Source: Chloroflexota bacterium (GTDB lineage Bacteria; Chloroflexota; Chloroflexia; Chloroflexales; Kallotenuaceae). Taken from it: DNA of 6,249 nucleotides. Shown one piece after another: positions 1 through 5,976 of this stretch. The notes beneath the pieces were generated by a model. The model saw only the letters and a program-made list of their open reading frames with translations. It was not told the origin of the DNA and ran no database searches. Within the stretch, counting starts at the first letter, position 1. Each line of letters opens with the position of its first letter. The DNA lies in assembly GCA_019240175.1 (NCBI GenBank), contig JAFAYS010000355.1, positions 1 through 6,249 of the forward strand. Reading direction: 5' to 3'. The translations under genes and the position numbers were made by a program.

Positions 1-1
1 C

Positions 2-142
2 TCGGACTCGCCGACGCCGCAGCAGGCCTGCGACCGGCTGGTGGATATGGCGAATCAGCGTGGCGGGCGCGACAATGTGACGGTTGTGGTGATCGCCGCC
101 GACCGCGATGATCTTGAGCTGTCGAAGCAGGCTGCTCGCTAA
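2..142 (+). CDS. PP2C-family Ser/Thr protein phosphatase, C-terminal fragment
   Basis: This is the 3' end of a gene that begins upstream of the window. The 46 visible residues contain a Gly-Gly-Arg-Asp-Asn-Val-Thr-Val-Val stretch (visible residues 21-29). It matches the closing GGxDN(V/I)T motif of bacterial PP2C/PPM phosphatases, where the Asp helps bind the catalytic metal pair and the following strand (TVVVIAA) closes the beta sandwich. The family removes phosphate from Ser/Thr residues in the cytoplasm and usually opposes Hanks-type kinases. The segment before the motif (QQACDRLVDMANQRGG) fits the usual helix 'A..LV..A...GG'. The protein ends about 13 residues after the core strand, so no extra C-terminal domain is present. 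The next gene on this strand encodes an FHA-domain protein, which supports a phospho-signalling context. Only the terminal motif is visible, so N-terminal features cannot be judged. Confidence 0.85.
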   Translation, partial: SDSPTPQQACDRLVDMANQRGGRDNVTVVVIAADRDDLELSKQAAR

Positions 143-159
143 TAGATTGTTTCTGATCG

Positions 160-199
160 ATCCGCGCGCTTGCTGATCTCACCAAACCTCAGCGCGGAT
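160..199 (+). terminator. Stem-loop after the phosphatase gene, possible weak terminator
   Basis: ATCCGCGC at 160-167 is perfectly complementary to GCGCGGAT at 192-199, with a 24-nt loop. An alternative inner stem pairs GCTGA (172-176) with TCAGC (189-193). The structure starts 17 nt after the phosphatase stop codon. A T-rich stretch (TTGATCTTTT, 215-224) follows only after about 15 nt, so this is not a classical intrinsic terminator. It could instead stabilise the 3' end of the phosphatase mRNA. Confidence 0.35.
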
Positions 200-225
200 T
201 TGGATCATCGGCTCTTGATCTTTTC

Positions 226-332
226 GGCCCTCATCCCCAACCCTTTCCCCGAACCTCGGTCGCCTTCGACCTCGGTTGCGACAGGAGAAGGGAGTAGTCG
301 ATATTCCTCTGTTCTTCCCCGGTTCTTGGTTC
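226..332 (+). repeat. Structured interspersed repeat, copy A
   Basis: The copy opens with GGCCCTCA and four C-runs (228-230, 235-238, 241-243, 247-250). It continues with GAACCTC, a 5-bp hairpin (GGTCG 258-262, loop CCTT, CGACC 267-271), TCGGTTGCGACAGG, and a T-rich tail containing CTGTTCTTCCCCGGTTCT (309-326). The short arms CCCTT (241-245) and AAGGG (288-292) can pair around the hairpin. The same order of elements recurs at 5841-5978 on the opposite strand and, rearranged, at 334-475. No open reading frame here looks like a real protein. It is most likely a REP/MITE-like non-coding element. Confidence 0.75.
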
Positions 333-333
333 A

Positions 334-475
334 GGCCCTCACCCCGGTCCTTCGGACCTCCCCTCTCCCGTTGCGACAGGCGAGGGGAAAGATCGGTACT
401 CCGTTGTTTTCTGTTCTTTGCTCTCTGTTCTTCCCCGGTTCTCCTTTGTTTCTTTGTTCGTTTGTTCGTTTGTTC
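334..475 (+). repeat. Structured interspersed repeat, copy B
   Basis: This copy starts with the same GGCCCTCA as copy A, 108 nt downstream, so A and B are in tandem. The hairpin is GGTCC (346-350), loop TTC, GGACC (354-358). A second stem pairs CCCCTC (360-365) with GAGGGG (382-387) around GTTGCGACAGG. The tail repeats the 18-mer CTGTTCTTCCCCGGTTCT (425-442) exactly as in copy A. It ends in nearly three units of the octamer TTTGTTCG (453-475). Unlike in copies A and C, the hairpin sits between the second and third C-runs rather than after the fourth. Confidence 0.7.
453..475 (+). repeat. Tandem octamer TTTGTTCG, about 2.9 units
   Basis: TTTGTTCG occurs at 453-460 and 461-468, followed by TTTGTTC at 469-475. 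Its exact reverse complement is tandemly repeated at 5872-5894. The octamer forms the T-rich end of repeat copy B and appears to be a variable-number tail of the repeat family. Confidence 0.85.
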
Positions 476-508
476 CTTCGCTCCTCCGCAACTCAGTGTC
501 CGATTCTT

Positions 509-574
509 GCGTCATAGTGCGCAGTCCATTGACGCTGTGTGTTATGATGCGCATGGTTTAGCGCACTACGATGC
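509..574 (+). promoter_or_regulatory. Long-spaced inverted repeat around the putative FHA-gene promoter
   Basis: GCGTCATAGTGCGC at 509-522 is complementary to GCGCACTACGATGC at 561-574 at 12 of 14 positions. The inner 8 bp (TAGTGCGC / GCGCACTA) are perfect. The centres of the two arms are 52 bp apart, about five helical turns. A separate 8-bp palindrome, ATGCGCAT, lies between them at 547-554. The dyad brackets the extended -10-like sequence at 540-548 and ends 33 bp before the FHA gene start. It could be a pair of operator half-sites or a long-looped RNA hairpin. The sequence shows the symmetry, and function is inferred. Confidence 0.45.
540..548 (+). promoter_or_regulatory. Putative extended -10 promoter for the FHA gene
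   Basis: TGTTATGAT at 540-548 fits the extended -10 form TGnTATAAT with one mismatch in the hexamer. No good -35 hexamer sits 16-18 bp upstream; extended -10 promoters often tolerate this. It would place transcription start near 555 and leave a 5' leader of about 50 nt. The call rests on sequence resemblance alone. Confidence 0.4.
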
Positions 575-594
575 GGCGTTCAGTGTAGCTTAAT

Positions 595-601
595 GAGGAG
601 G
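595..601 (+). promoter_or_regulatory. Strong Shine-Dalgarno site deciding the FHA-gene start
   Basis: GAGGAGG lies 5 nt upstream of the ATG at 607. It is a near-perfect anti-16S match and firmly supports that start codon. Confidence 0.85.
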
Positions 602-606
602 ATCAG

Positions 607-2223
607 ATGGCCCTAACTTGTCCAAACGGCCATGTCAACGATGAAGGAAACCGCTTTTGTGAACAGTGCGGTGCGCCGCTGCAGCAACCTCAAGCCGATG
701 TTGTGCAGCCAGTCGCGCAGGCCACTGCCCCTGCGGGCGCGTCCAGCAGCACATGTCCCGTGTGTGGACAGGAAAATGTGCCTGGAACCGCGTTCTGCGA
801 TAATTGCGGTACCGCGCTTCCGCCGCCGATGCCCGCCAGCGAGGAGCCGTCTCCCAGCGCGCCCGCCGATGCAGCCCTGACCAGCGCGCCCGCCGACGCG
901 TCTGGTGGCGCGGCGCTGACGAGCGCTCCTGCCGACACGTCTGGCGGCGCGACGGTAACCTGTCCTCAGTGCGGCACCGTAAACGATGCGGCGAACCGCT
1001 TTTGCGATAATTGTGGCGCGAGCCTGTCCGATACGGGCGCGGCAGCGCAGCCTGACACAGGCCAGTCGACCGCAGCGCAGGCCGATGCAGGTCAAGTCGA
1101 TGCAGGCCAAGTTGCTGCTCAGCCCGACGCGTCAGTAGATCAGTCGGACGCCAGCGCGCAGGGCATTGATGTTCCCGCAGTTGCTCCCGAGGAGAGCGCC
1201 GCGCCGGTAGCCGAGGCGACGCCGCCAGCGCCAGCTGAGGAAGCCGCGCCCGCCGCGATCGATCCGACGCTGGCAGCTCCCGAGGCACCGCCGGCCTCCG
1301 CGACGACGGATTCAAGCGCCGATCGTCAGCGCCTGGAAGAGGAGATCCGCACGCAGCAGCAGGTGATAAGCCACCTGGAGCAGATGCAGGCGAGCTTCGG
1401 CGCGGCAACGCCGGCAGCGGTGGTGCAGGGTCTGGAAGAAGCGCGCAAAAAGCTGGCCCAGGTCGAGAGCGATCTTCAGGCGCTGCCAGCAGCACAGCCC
1501 GCCGCCGATCCGGTCGAGGTGGCGCGTCTGGAAGAAGAGATCCGCACGCAGCAGCAGGTGGTGAGCCAGCTAGAGCAGATGCAGGCGAGCTTCGGCGCGG
1601 CGACGCCGGCAGCCGTGGTGCAGGGTCTGGAAGAAGCGCGCAAAAAGCTGGCCCAGGCCGAGGGCGATCTTCAGGCGCTGACGGGTGGATCTACCACTTC
1701 GGCGGCGATACCGGCACCAGCGCAGAGCCAGCCCGCACAGGCGGCGCAGCCTGCGACACCGGAGCCGGCGCAGAGCCAGCCCGCACAGCCTGCCACGCCG
1801 GCCATTCCCAGCCAGCCGGTGGAGTCTGCCGCGCCGGTAGTTGTTCCGGCCACGGGTGGCACCAACCAGCTGCCGCCGGCTCCCGCCCAGCCACAGGCCA
1901 GCGGGCCGCGCTTTGAAAGCCGTGATGGCGCGGTATTGAGTCTGCCGCGCACTGGTGGCGAGATCGTGATTGGTCGCGACGATCCCATCAGCGGGATTCA
2001 TCCCGACGTGGATCTAACACCCCACGGCGGCGAGGCGGGCGGCGTTAGCCGTCGGCACGCAGTGCTGCGCGAAAGCAACGGCCAGTGGCTGCTGACCGAT
2101 CTCAACAGCACCAACTACACCCGCATCGACGGCAATCGCCTTTCGCCGGACACGCCGACGCCACTCAACGACGGTGCGCGCGTCCAATTCGGGCGGCTGG
2201 AGTTCGATTTCCGCGCCGCCTAA
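607..2223 (+). CDS. Zinc-ribbon / coiled-coil / FHA domain protein
   Basis: A 538-aa protein with no membrane segment or signal peptide, so probably cytoplasmic. Three zinc ribbons open it: C5/H9/C18/C21 (second ligand displaced, CPNGH), C50/C53/C64/C67 and C119/C122/C133/C136. Between ribbons two and three a short SAPAD-(A/T)-SGGA unit is repeated. Residues 141-238 are Ala/Pro/Asp-rich linker. Residues 243-293 and 308-358 are two copies of a 51-residue charged helical repeat, probably coiled coil. A Pro/Gln/Ala linker leads to a C-terminal FHA domain (about 433-538) with GR at 456-457, SRRH at 481-484 and LNSTNYT at 499-505. FHA domains bind phosphothreonine, and the conserved Arg, Ser and Asn are present. 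The role is inferred to be a phospho-dependent adaptor, supported by the PP2C gene just upstream. Its ligand and partners cannot be read from sequence. The gene has its own likely promoter and terminator. Confidence 0.9.
   Translation: MALTCPNGHVNDEGNRFCEQCGAPLQQPQADVVQPVAQATAPAGASSSTCPVCGQENVPGTAFCDNCGTALPPPMPASEEPSPSAPADAALTSAPADASGGAALTSAPADTSGGATVTCPQCGTVNDAANRFCDNCGASLSDTGAAAQPDTGQSTAAQADAGQVDAGQVAAQPDASVDQSDASAQGIDVPAVAPEESAAPVAEATPPAPAEEAAPAAIDPTLAAPEAPPASATTDSSADRQRLEEEIRTQQQVISHLEQMQASFGAATPAAVVQGLEEARKKLAQVESDLQALPAAQPAADPVEVARLEEEIRTQQQVVSQLEQMQASFGAATPAAVVQGLEEARKKLAQAEGDLQALTGGSTTSAAIPAPAQSQPAQAAQPATPEPAQSQPAQPATPAIPSQPVESAAPVVVPATGGTNQLPPAPAQPQASGPRFESRDGAVLSLPRTGGEIVIGRDDPISGIHPDVDLTPHGGEAGGVSRRHAVLRESNGQWLLTDLNSTNYTRIDGNRLSPDTPTPLNDGARVQFGRLEFDFRAA
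1333..1680 (+). repeat. Internal tandem duplication encoding two 51-aa helical repeats
   Basis: Unit 1 (1333-1485) and unit 2 (1528-1680) are each 153 nt and differ at 9 positions, about 94% identity. Only four residues change (I/V, H/Q, V/A, S/G). The period is 195 nt because a 14-residue PA-rich linker separates the units. The near identity at synonymous positions points to a recent duplication or ongoing gene conversion. Each unit has a Leu/Glu/Gln-rich helix (LEEEIRTQQQV), a Gly/Ala/Pro break, and a second helix (LEEARKKLAQ), suggesting a helical hairpin. Confidence 0.9.
1721..1788 (+). repeat. Short direct repeat in the Pro/Gln/Ala linker
   Basis: The 20-mer CGCAGAGCCAGCCCGCACAG occurs at 1721-1740 and again at 1769-1788, a 48-nt period that keeps the reading frame. 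It encodes repeated AQSQPAQ in the linker before the FHA domain. It is probably a slippage or recombination product in low-complexity coding sequence. Confidence 0.8.
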
Positions 2224-2239
2224 AATCGTTTGATCCCCG

Positions 2240-2275
2240 AGGCCGGCTTGTCTCAACGACAGGCCGGCCTTTTTT
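2240..2275 (+). terminator. Intrinsic terminator of the FHA gene
   Basis: A 13-bp stem pairs 2240-2252 with 2258-2270 (one G-T wobble) around the 5-nt loop TCAAC. Six T residues (2270-2275) follow at once. It begins 17 nt after the FHA gene stop. On the opposite strand no T-run follows the stem, so it acts in one direction only. Its T-tract runs into the stop codon of the convergent pseudouridine synthase gene (2274-2276). Confidence 0.9.
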
Positions 2276-3260
2276 ATGTCTCGGGCACTGTCAGGCTCAG
2301 CTTTTCAAGGCTCGATCGCCAGGTTGCGGGCAGCGGCGCGCGCAGCAGGATCGGCTGGTGCGTGACGGGATGGCTAAAGCCAAGCTGTGCGGCATGAAGC
2401 AGATGATGCGGAATCGGCGTATCGTCGAGGGTTAGCAGGCCGTTGTAGCGCGCATCGCCAAGGATTGGATGGCCGAGATGCGCCAGATGCAGCCGGATCT
2501 GGTGCGTGCGCCCAGTGATCGGCTGGGCGTGCACCAGCGTGGCTTGCTCAGTTCGCGCGACGACCTCGAAGCGGGTTTGCATCAGCTTGACGCGCTGCGA
2601 GCCGTAGGGCAGCTTTTGCCCGACCGCTTCCAGCGGATAGATGCGGAACAGGCCGCCCTGACCGCGTCCATGGCCTGTCTCGACCTGGAAGCTATCGCGC
2701 TCGATGGTGCCGGTTGCCAGCGCCAGATAGCGCTTCTTCATGCCGCCCGATATAAATAGCTCCTGCAATGCACGGTTGATCCCCGGATCTTTGCTGACCA
2801 GCAGCACGCCCGAGGTGTCGCGATCCAGCTGGTGCGCCATATGCAGCGGCGCTTTCTGCCAAGGGCGATCTTTGACGAGCTCGGTCAGCGCGTACGGGAT
2901 TGCGCCGCGGATATCCCAGGGTGTATAGTTGGAGTGCCAGCCGGGCCGTTTATTCAGCGCCAGCAGCCAGCGATCTTCCCAGAGAATATCGTCGGGTGTG
3001 ATCGTGACGGGTGTGTAGCTGCCGCCGGGTGGAAAATGGATCACCAGCTGCGCGCCGCTCGTGACCGTTAGATCGGCCTGGCGCACCCGCTGGCGATCGA
3101 TCCAGACCGCGCCGCGCTCGATCAGCGCGTGAGCCGCAGCCGGCGCAAGCTCCGCCCATTTCGCGACGATCTGTTCCAGCCTCAATCCAGCTTCTTCATC
3201 GTCGATCACGTGTTCGATCTTGGGCCGTGGCGGCTCCTGGTTTTCGCTCTGATCGTTCAT
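2274..3260 (-). CDS. RluA-family RNA pseudouridine synthase
   Basis: A 328-aa enzyme expected to convert specific uridines in rRNA or tRNA to pseudouridine in the cytoplasm. An S4-like RNA-binding segment spans about residues 24-75 (GLRLEQIVAKW...LIERGAVWIDRQRV). The catalytic domain follows, with the signature HQLDRDTSG at 143-151. D146 is the catalytic Asp, while the family's usual Arg in HRLD is Gln144 here. Y178 in KKRYLAL and the GRTHQIRLHL motif (250-259), then GHPILGD, are further family hallmarks. Length matches the RluA/RluC/RluD group. The ATG at 3258-3260 has only a weak upstream purine tract (AGGTAGAG), so the exact start is less certain, but no better start precedes the S4 domain. 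It is convergent with the FHA gene and divergent from the membrane protein gene. The target base cannot be assigned from sequence, so no specific rlu symbol is given. Confidence 0.93.
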   Translation of the reverse strand: MNDQSENQEPPRPKIEHVIDDEEAGLRLEQIVAKWAELAPAAAHALIERGAVWIDRQRVRQADLTVTSGAQLVIHFPPGGSYTPVTITPDDILWEDRWLLALNKRPGWHSNYTPWDIRGAIPYALTELVKDRPWQKAPLHMAHQLDRDTSGVLLVSKDPGINRALQELFISGGMKKRYLALATGTIERDSFQVETGHGRGQGGLFRIYPLEAVGQKLPYGSQRVKLMQTRFEVVARTEQATLVHAQPITGRTHQIRLHLAHLGHPILGDARYNGLLTLDDTPIPHHLLHAAQLGFSHPVTHQPILLRAPLPATWRSSLEKLSLTVPET

Positions 3261-3280
3261 TAATCTGCTCTACCTAATAA

Positions 3281-3326
3281 AGAACAAAGAACCGGGTGCC
3301 CTCTGGGCGAACAAAGAACAAGGGCC
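3281..3326 (-). repeat. Degenerate relative of the interspersed repeat tail, with small hairpin
   Basis: GAACAAAGAAC occurs at 3282-3292 and 3309-3319, flanking a GCCC-TCT-GGGC hairpin at 3298-3308. The block ends in GGGCC at 3322-3326. The GAACAAA words are the reverse complement of the T-rich tail words in copies A and B and resemble copy C. The C-run block and GAACCTC/TCGGTTG flanks are missing, so it is at best a decayed or partial copy. It lies just upstream of the pseudouridine synthase start. Confidence 0.45.
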
Positions 3327-3352
3327 TATGAACAGTGTTTTTGTGTGCATAC

Positions 3353-3370
3353 AGTGTTCTTAGTGTTCTT
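3353..3370 (+). repeat. Tandem 9-mer AGTGTTCTT x2 in the divergent intergenic region
   Basis: AGTGTTCTT occurs at 3353-3361 and 3362-3370 without a gap, and a related CAGTGTTTTT lies at 3333-3342. The whole region between the divergent genes (3261-3587, 327 bp) holds this, the degenerate repeat at 3281-3326 and a weak ACACG/CGTGT hairpin (3462-3466 / 3474-3478). It must contain promoters for both genes, but I could not identify a convincing -35/-10 pair for either. Confidence 0.5.
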
Positions 3371-3573
3371 CCGTATTATTGCATGATCGCCGGATCTTCC
3401 GTGTTTGCGTGAGACTGGCAGCGCGCGAAGAGATGGCATTAGTTTTGCATAGAAGCAGCATACACGGGTTCTTCGTGTGTTGAATCACTCAGAAGTGGAC
3501 AAGCGAAGCTCTTTGAGGCCGCAGAACATCCAGTCTTGCGTCTTACGCTGTGACTGCGTCCGGCTCGGAGCAT

Positions 3574-3579
3574 AGGAGG
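3574..3579 (+). promoter_or_regulatory. Shine-Dalgarno site for the membrane protein gene
   Basis: A perfect AGGAGG lies 8 nt upstream of the ATG at 3588. It supports that start over any internal Met. Confidence 0.85.
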
Positions 3580-3587
3580 ATCGCCTG

Positions 3588-5840
3588 ATGCAGCGGCGGA
3601 TCGTTGTAGCATTTGGATTTTTTTGCCTGGCGCTGGCGGCGCTGGTTATACGATATCTGCCTGTCCATTATGCTCACTATGAGCTTGGCGATCCCAGCGA
3701 GGGCGTCTTCGCGAGCGGCTTTTTTGCCGCAGAGTTCGACGGCGGCGCGGTGGTGCGCTGGAGCCAGGCCGATCCGCAGCTCCAGGTTCCCCTGCCTGAT
3801 CGTCGCGGCGCGCAGCAAATAACGCTGGCTATGCGTACGGAAGAAGCTGATCCGCTGCCGCTGGTGGTGGAGTTTGATCGCGTGGCCATGGCGACGACGA
3901 CCACTTCGGCGCTGCGATCCTACCATCTGATCGCGCCGGCAGCCAGTGAGCGCACGTTGGCGCTGAAGCTGCATGTGGCCGATGTGGCTATCACGCCGCA
4001 AAGTCCGCGTGGCGTGGCCGTGGATCGGGTAGATGTGATCGGACGCGGCGGCTGGCCGTCGTTGCCCGATCTCCTTGCGATGCTGGCGCTGGCGCTGATT
4101 CCCGCGCTGCTGATGGCGCTGACCGCGAATCTGCTCTTCGATTGGTCGGTGGTGCCGAGCGCGCTGCTGCTAAGCCTGTATGTGCTGCTGCCCGCCGGCG
4201 ATCTGCCAGGGCTGCTGCTGATCGGGCCGCTGATCGCGCTGCTGGTCGCCGGCATCGTGCTGCTGCCGGTCGCGCGACAACATCCGCTGCCGGTGCTGCT
4301 GGCTCTGACCGGCGGCGCGCTGCGCATCTACGCACTAGGCTGGGGCGGCGGCTACTTTTTCCATCCCGAAGAGCAGGCGCTGGCCCAAGGGATCGCCGAC
4401 GAGCCGCTGCAACGGCTGAGCTTGTGGACGGCAGGCTGGGCCGCGCAGCTAAGTGGTAATCCGGTCTGGTCTGAGCCGTGGAGCCTGGTACTGCTCGGTC
4501 GGTTTTGGTCGGCGCTGCTCGGCACGGCGCTGATCGTCGTGGTCTATGTTCTGGGCCGGCGACTGCTGCGACCACGCTGGGCGACGCTTGCGGCGGCCTA
4601 TGTGGCGTTTGTGCCGGTGCTGATCCAGCAAAGCCACTTCGCGACGGCGAGCGCGCTGAATACGCTGCTGGTGGCGCTGCTGCTGCTGAGCAGCGTCGAG
4701 GTGGTGGTGACGGGCCGGCTGCGGCATTCGATCGCGTGTGGCCTGTGGTCGGGCGCGGTGCTGGCGCTTTGTCCGCAAGGCAGCACGCTGTTGATCGCGC
4801 CGGTGATCGCGCACTTGATGATGCGTCCACGCCGCTCGCCGGCCTGGGTGACGGCGACGACTTCGGCGATGGTGTGTCTGGCGGCGCTGCAATGGTCGTT
4901 CGGCGGGATCGGAGCGACGGTTGTGGCATCCACGGCATTGGCGCAAAACGGCGGCACGGCGGCCATGCCAAGCCCGGAAGCGTCAACTGTTGACGCGATC
5001 ATTCACGCGCTCTTCAACATCTTGCTATGGAGCCTCGGCCCGCTGCTGATGCAGGTGAGTATTGTCGGCTGGTGTTTCGGTGTGATCCAAAGCTTGTACG
5101 ATCGGCGCGATCGGCTGTGGCTGCCGCTGCTGTGGAGCGTAGGTGCCTACTTCGTCGTGGCAGCGCTGAGTCCGGAGCCGGCACAAAGCCTGCCGCTGCT
5201 GGTGCCGCCGCTGTGTCTGACCGCCGCCTTTCTGCTGCAATCGTTTGCTGTGCGCCTGGATCATCCCCTGGGCCAGCGCACCGTGCGGCTGCTCGCCGGA
5301 ACCGGTCTGGGCCTGGCGCTGATGATGTCGATCGGCCTGGTCAACGTGTATCGCGCGCCCGACTCACGCATCGCTGCGAGCCGCTGGCTGCTGGCACATG
5401 TCGCCCCTGAGCAGCAGATCGTGTTTGACTCCTCGGTGTCGGAGCCGCTGCCGCTGGGCGCGGCGCATATCTATGCCTCCACCATGCTGGCCGACTCAAC
5501 GGTCGACGGCGAGCAGCGCCGCGATCAATACGCCGCCGCGCTGTATCAGGCCAACTACGTGGTGCTCGCTGTCGACCGCGATGATTTTGCGCTCGGCCAG
5601 CAGATCCAGCGCGATCCTGTCGCCGCCTGCTACTACAAGGCGCTCTTCGACGGGCGGCTGGGCTTTGTGTCGCGCACCAGCTTCGACGCCCAGCCGAGCA
5701 TCGCCGCCTGGACCATGGATGACAGCTGGGTCGATTCCGAGCTGCGCGCCTACGATCATCCGCGCGTGCGTATCTTCGAGCGGCTGGCCTCGCCCACGCC
5801 GGAGGCGATCGATCTGATGCTCAACTGTGACGGAAAATAG
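3588..5840 (+). CDS. Polytopic membrane protein, GT-C (PMT/ArnT-like) glycosyltransferase family, divergent
   Basis: A 750-aa protein. A first hydrophobic helix (about 5-24, after MQRR) is followed by a predicted beta-rich extracytoplasmic domain (about 30-155), then roughly 12-13 further hydrophobic segments between 160 and 587. The C-terminal portion (about 590-750) is soluble. After the helix ending near 250 comes FFHPEEQALAQ, with H259-P260-E261-E262. This matches the position of the HPDE-like acidic motif in the first large outer loop of lipid-phosphosugar-dependent GT-C enzymes, with Glu in place of the usual catalytic Asp. QQSHFATAS (347-355) resembles another conserved loop whose usual Asp is Ser355. 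YRAPDSRIAASRWLLAHVAPEQQIVFDSS (588-616) matches the start of the C-terminal domain common in this family. The likely role is transfer of a sugar from a polyprenyl-phosphate donor outside the membrane, but the motif changes leave activity uncertain. It appears to be a single-gene unit. Confidence 0.75.
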   Translation: MQRRIVVAFGFFCLALAALVIRYLPVHYAHYELGDPSEGVFASGFFAAEFDGGAVVRWSQADPQLQVPLPDRRGAQQITLAMRTEEADPLPLVVEFDRVAMATTTTSALRSYHLIAPAASERTLALKLHVADVAITPQSPRGVAVDRVDVIGRGGWPSLPDLLAMLALALIPALLMALTANLLFDWSVVPSALLLSLYVLLPAGDLPGLLLIGPLIALLVAGIVLLPVARQHPLPVLLALTGGALRIYALGWGGGYFFHPEEQALAQGIADEPLQRLSLWTAGWAAQLSGNPVWSEPWSLVLLGRFWSALLGTALIVVVYVLGRRLLRPRWATLAAAYVAFVPVLIQQSHFATASALNTLLVALLLLSSVEVVVTGRLRHSIACGLWSGAVLALCPQGSTLLIAPVIAHLMMRPRRSPAWVTATTSAMVCLAALQWSFGGIGATVVASTALAQNGGTAAMPSPEASTVDAIIHALFNILLWSLGPLLMQVSIVGWCFGVIQSLYDRRDRLWLPLLWSVGAYFVVAALSPEPAQSLPLLVPPLCLTAAFLLQSFAVRLDHPLGQRTVRLLAGTGLGLALMMSIGLVNVYRAPDSRIAASRWLLAHVAPEQQIVFDSSVSEPLPLGAAHIYASTMLADSTVDGEQRRDQYAAALYQANYVVLAVDRDDFALGQQIQRDPVAACYYKALFDGRLGFVSRTSFDAQPSIAAWTMDDSWVDSELRAYDHPRVRIFERLASPTPEAIDLMLNCDGK

Positions 5841-5871
5841 AACCTAGAACTAAGAACCTAGAACCTAGGAA

Positions 5872-5894
5872 GAACAAACGAACAAACGAACAAG
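5872..5894 (-). repeat. Tandem octamer GAACAAAC, about 2.9 units
   Basis: GAACAAAC occurs at 5872-5879 and 5880-5887, followed by GAACAAG at 5888-5894. It is the reverse complement of the tandem octamer at 453-475, with the same copy number. Confidence 0.85.
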
Positions 5895-5951
5895 TTAGTA
5901 CCACTATTCCCCCTCGCCTGTGGCAACCGACGCCGAAGCCGGCGGAGGTTC

Positions 5952-5976
5952 GGGGCAGGGGGTTAGGGGGTGAGGG
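5952..5976 (+). other. G-quadruplex motif within repeat copy C
   Basis: Four G-runs (GGGG 5952-5955, GGGGG 5958-5962, GGGGG 5966-5970, GGG 5974-5976) are separated by loops CA, TTA and TGA. This fits the canonical G3+N1-7 quadruplex pattern with very short loops. It lies on the coding strand about 110 nt after the membrane protein gene, so it could form in the mRNA 3' region as well as in DNA. The folding is inferred from the pattern. Confidence 0.7.

Noticed and set aside
226..475. CRISPR-like array
   Set aside because: There are only two long tandem units with diverged internal hairpins and no unique spacers of regular length, and a related copy sits 5 kb away in the opposite orientation.
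529..534. TTGACG as a -35 box
   Set aside because: It is only 8 bp from the TATGAT at 543-548, and 16-18 bp downstream of it there is no acceptable -10 hexamer.
170..593. Open reading frames across the first intergenic region on both strands
   Set aside because: They run through the tandem repeat copies, are low complexity (Ser/Phe/Pro/Leu-rich), lack good ribosome binding sites and match no family.
635..1495. A 286-aa minus-strand frame inside the FHA gene
   Set aside because: It is an Arg/Pro/Ala-rich shadow of a GC-rich coding region. The plus frame has clear zinc-ribbon and FHA motifs.
3991..4986. A 331-aa minus-strand frame inside the membrane protein gene
   Set aside because: Composition is Arg/Ala/Ser/Pro only, with no motif. 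It mirrors the Leu/Ala codons of the real membrane protein.
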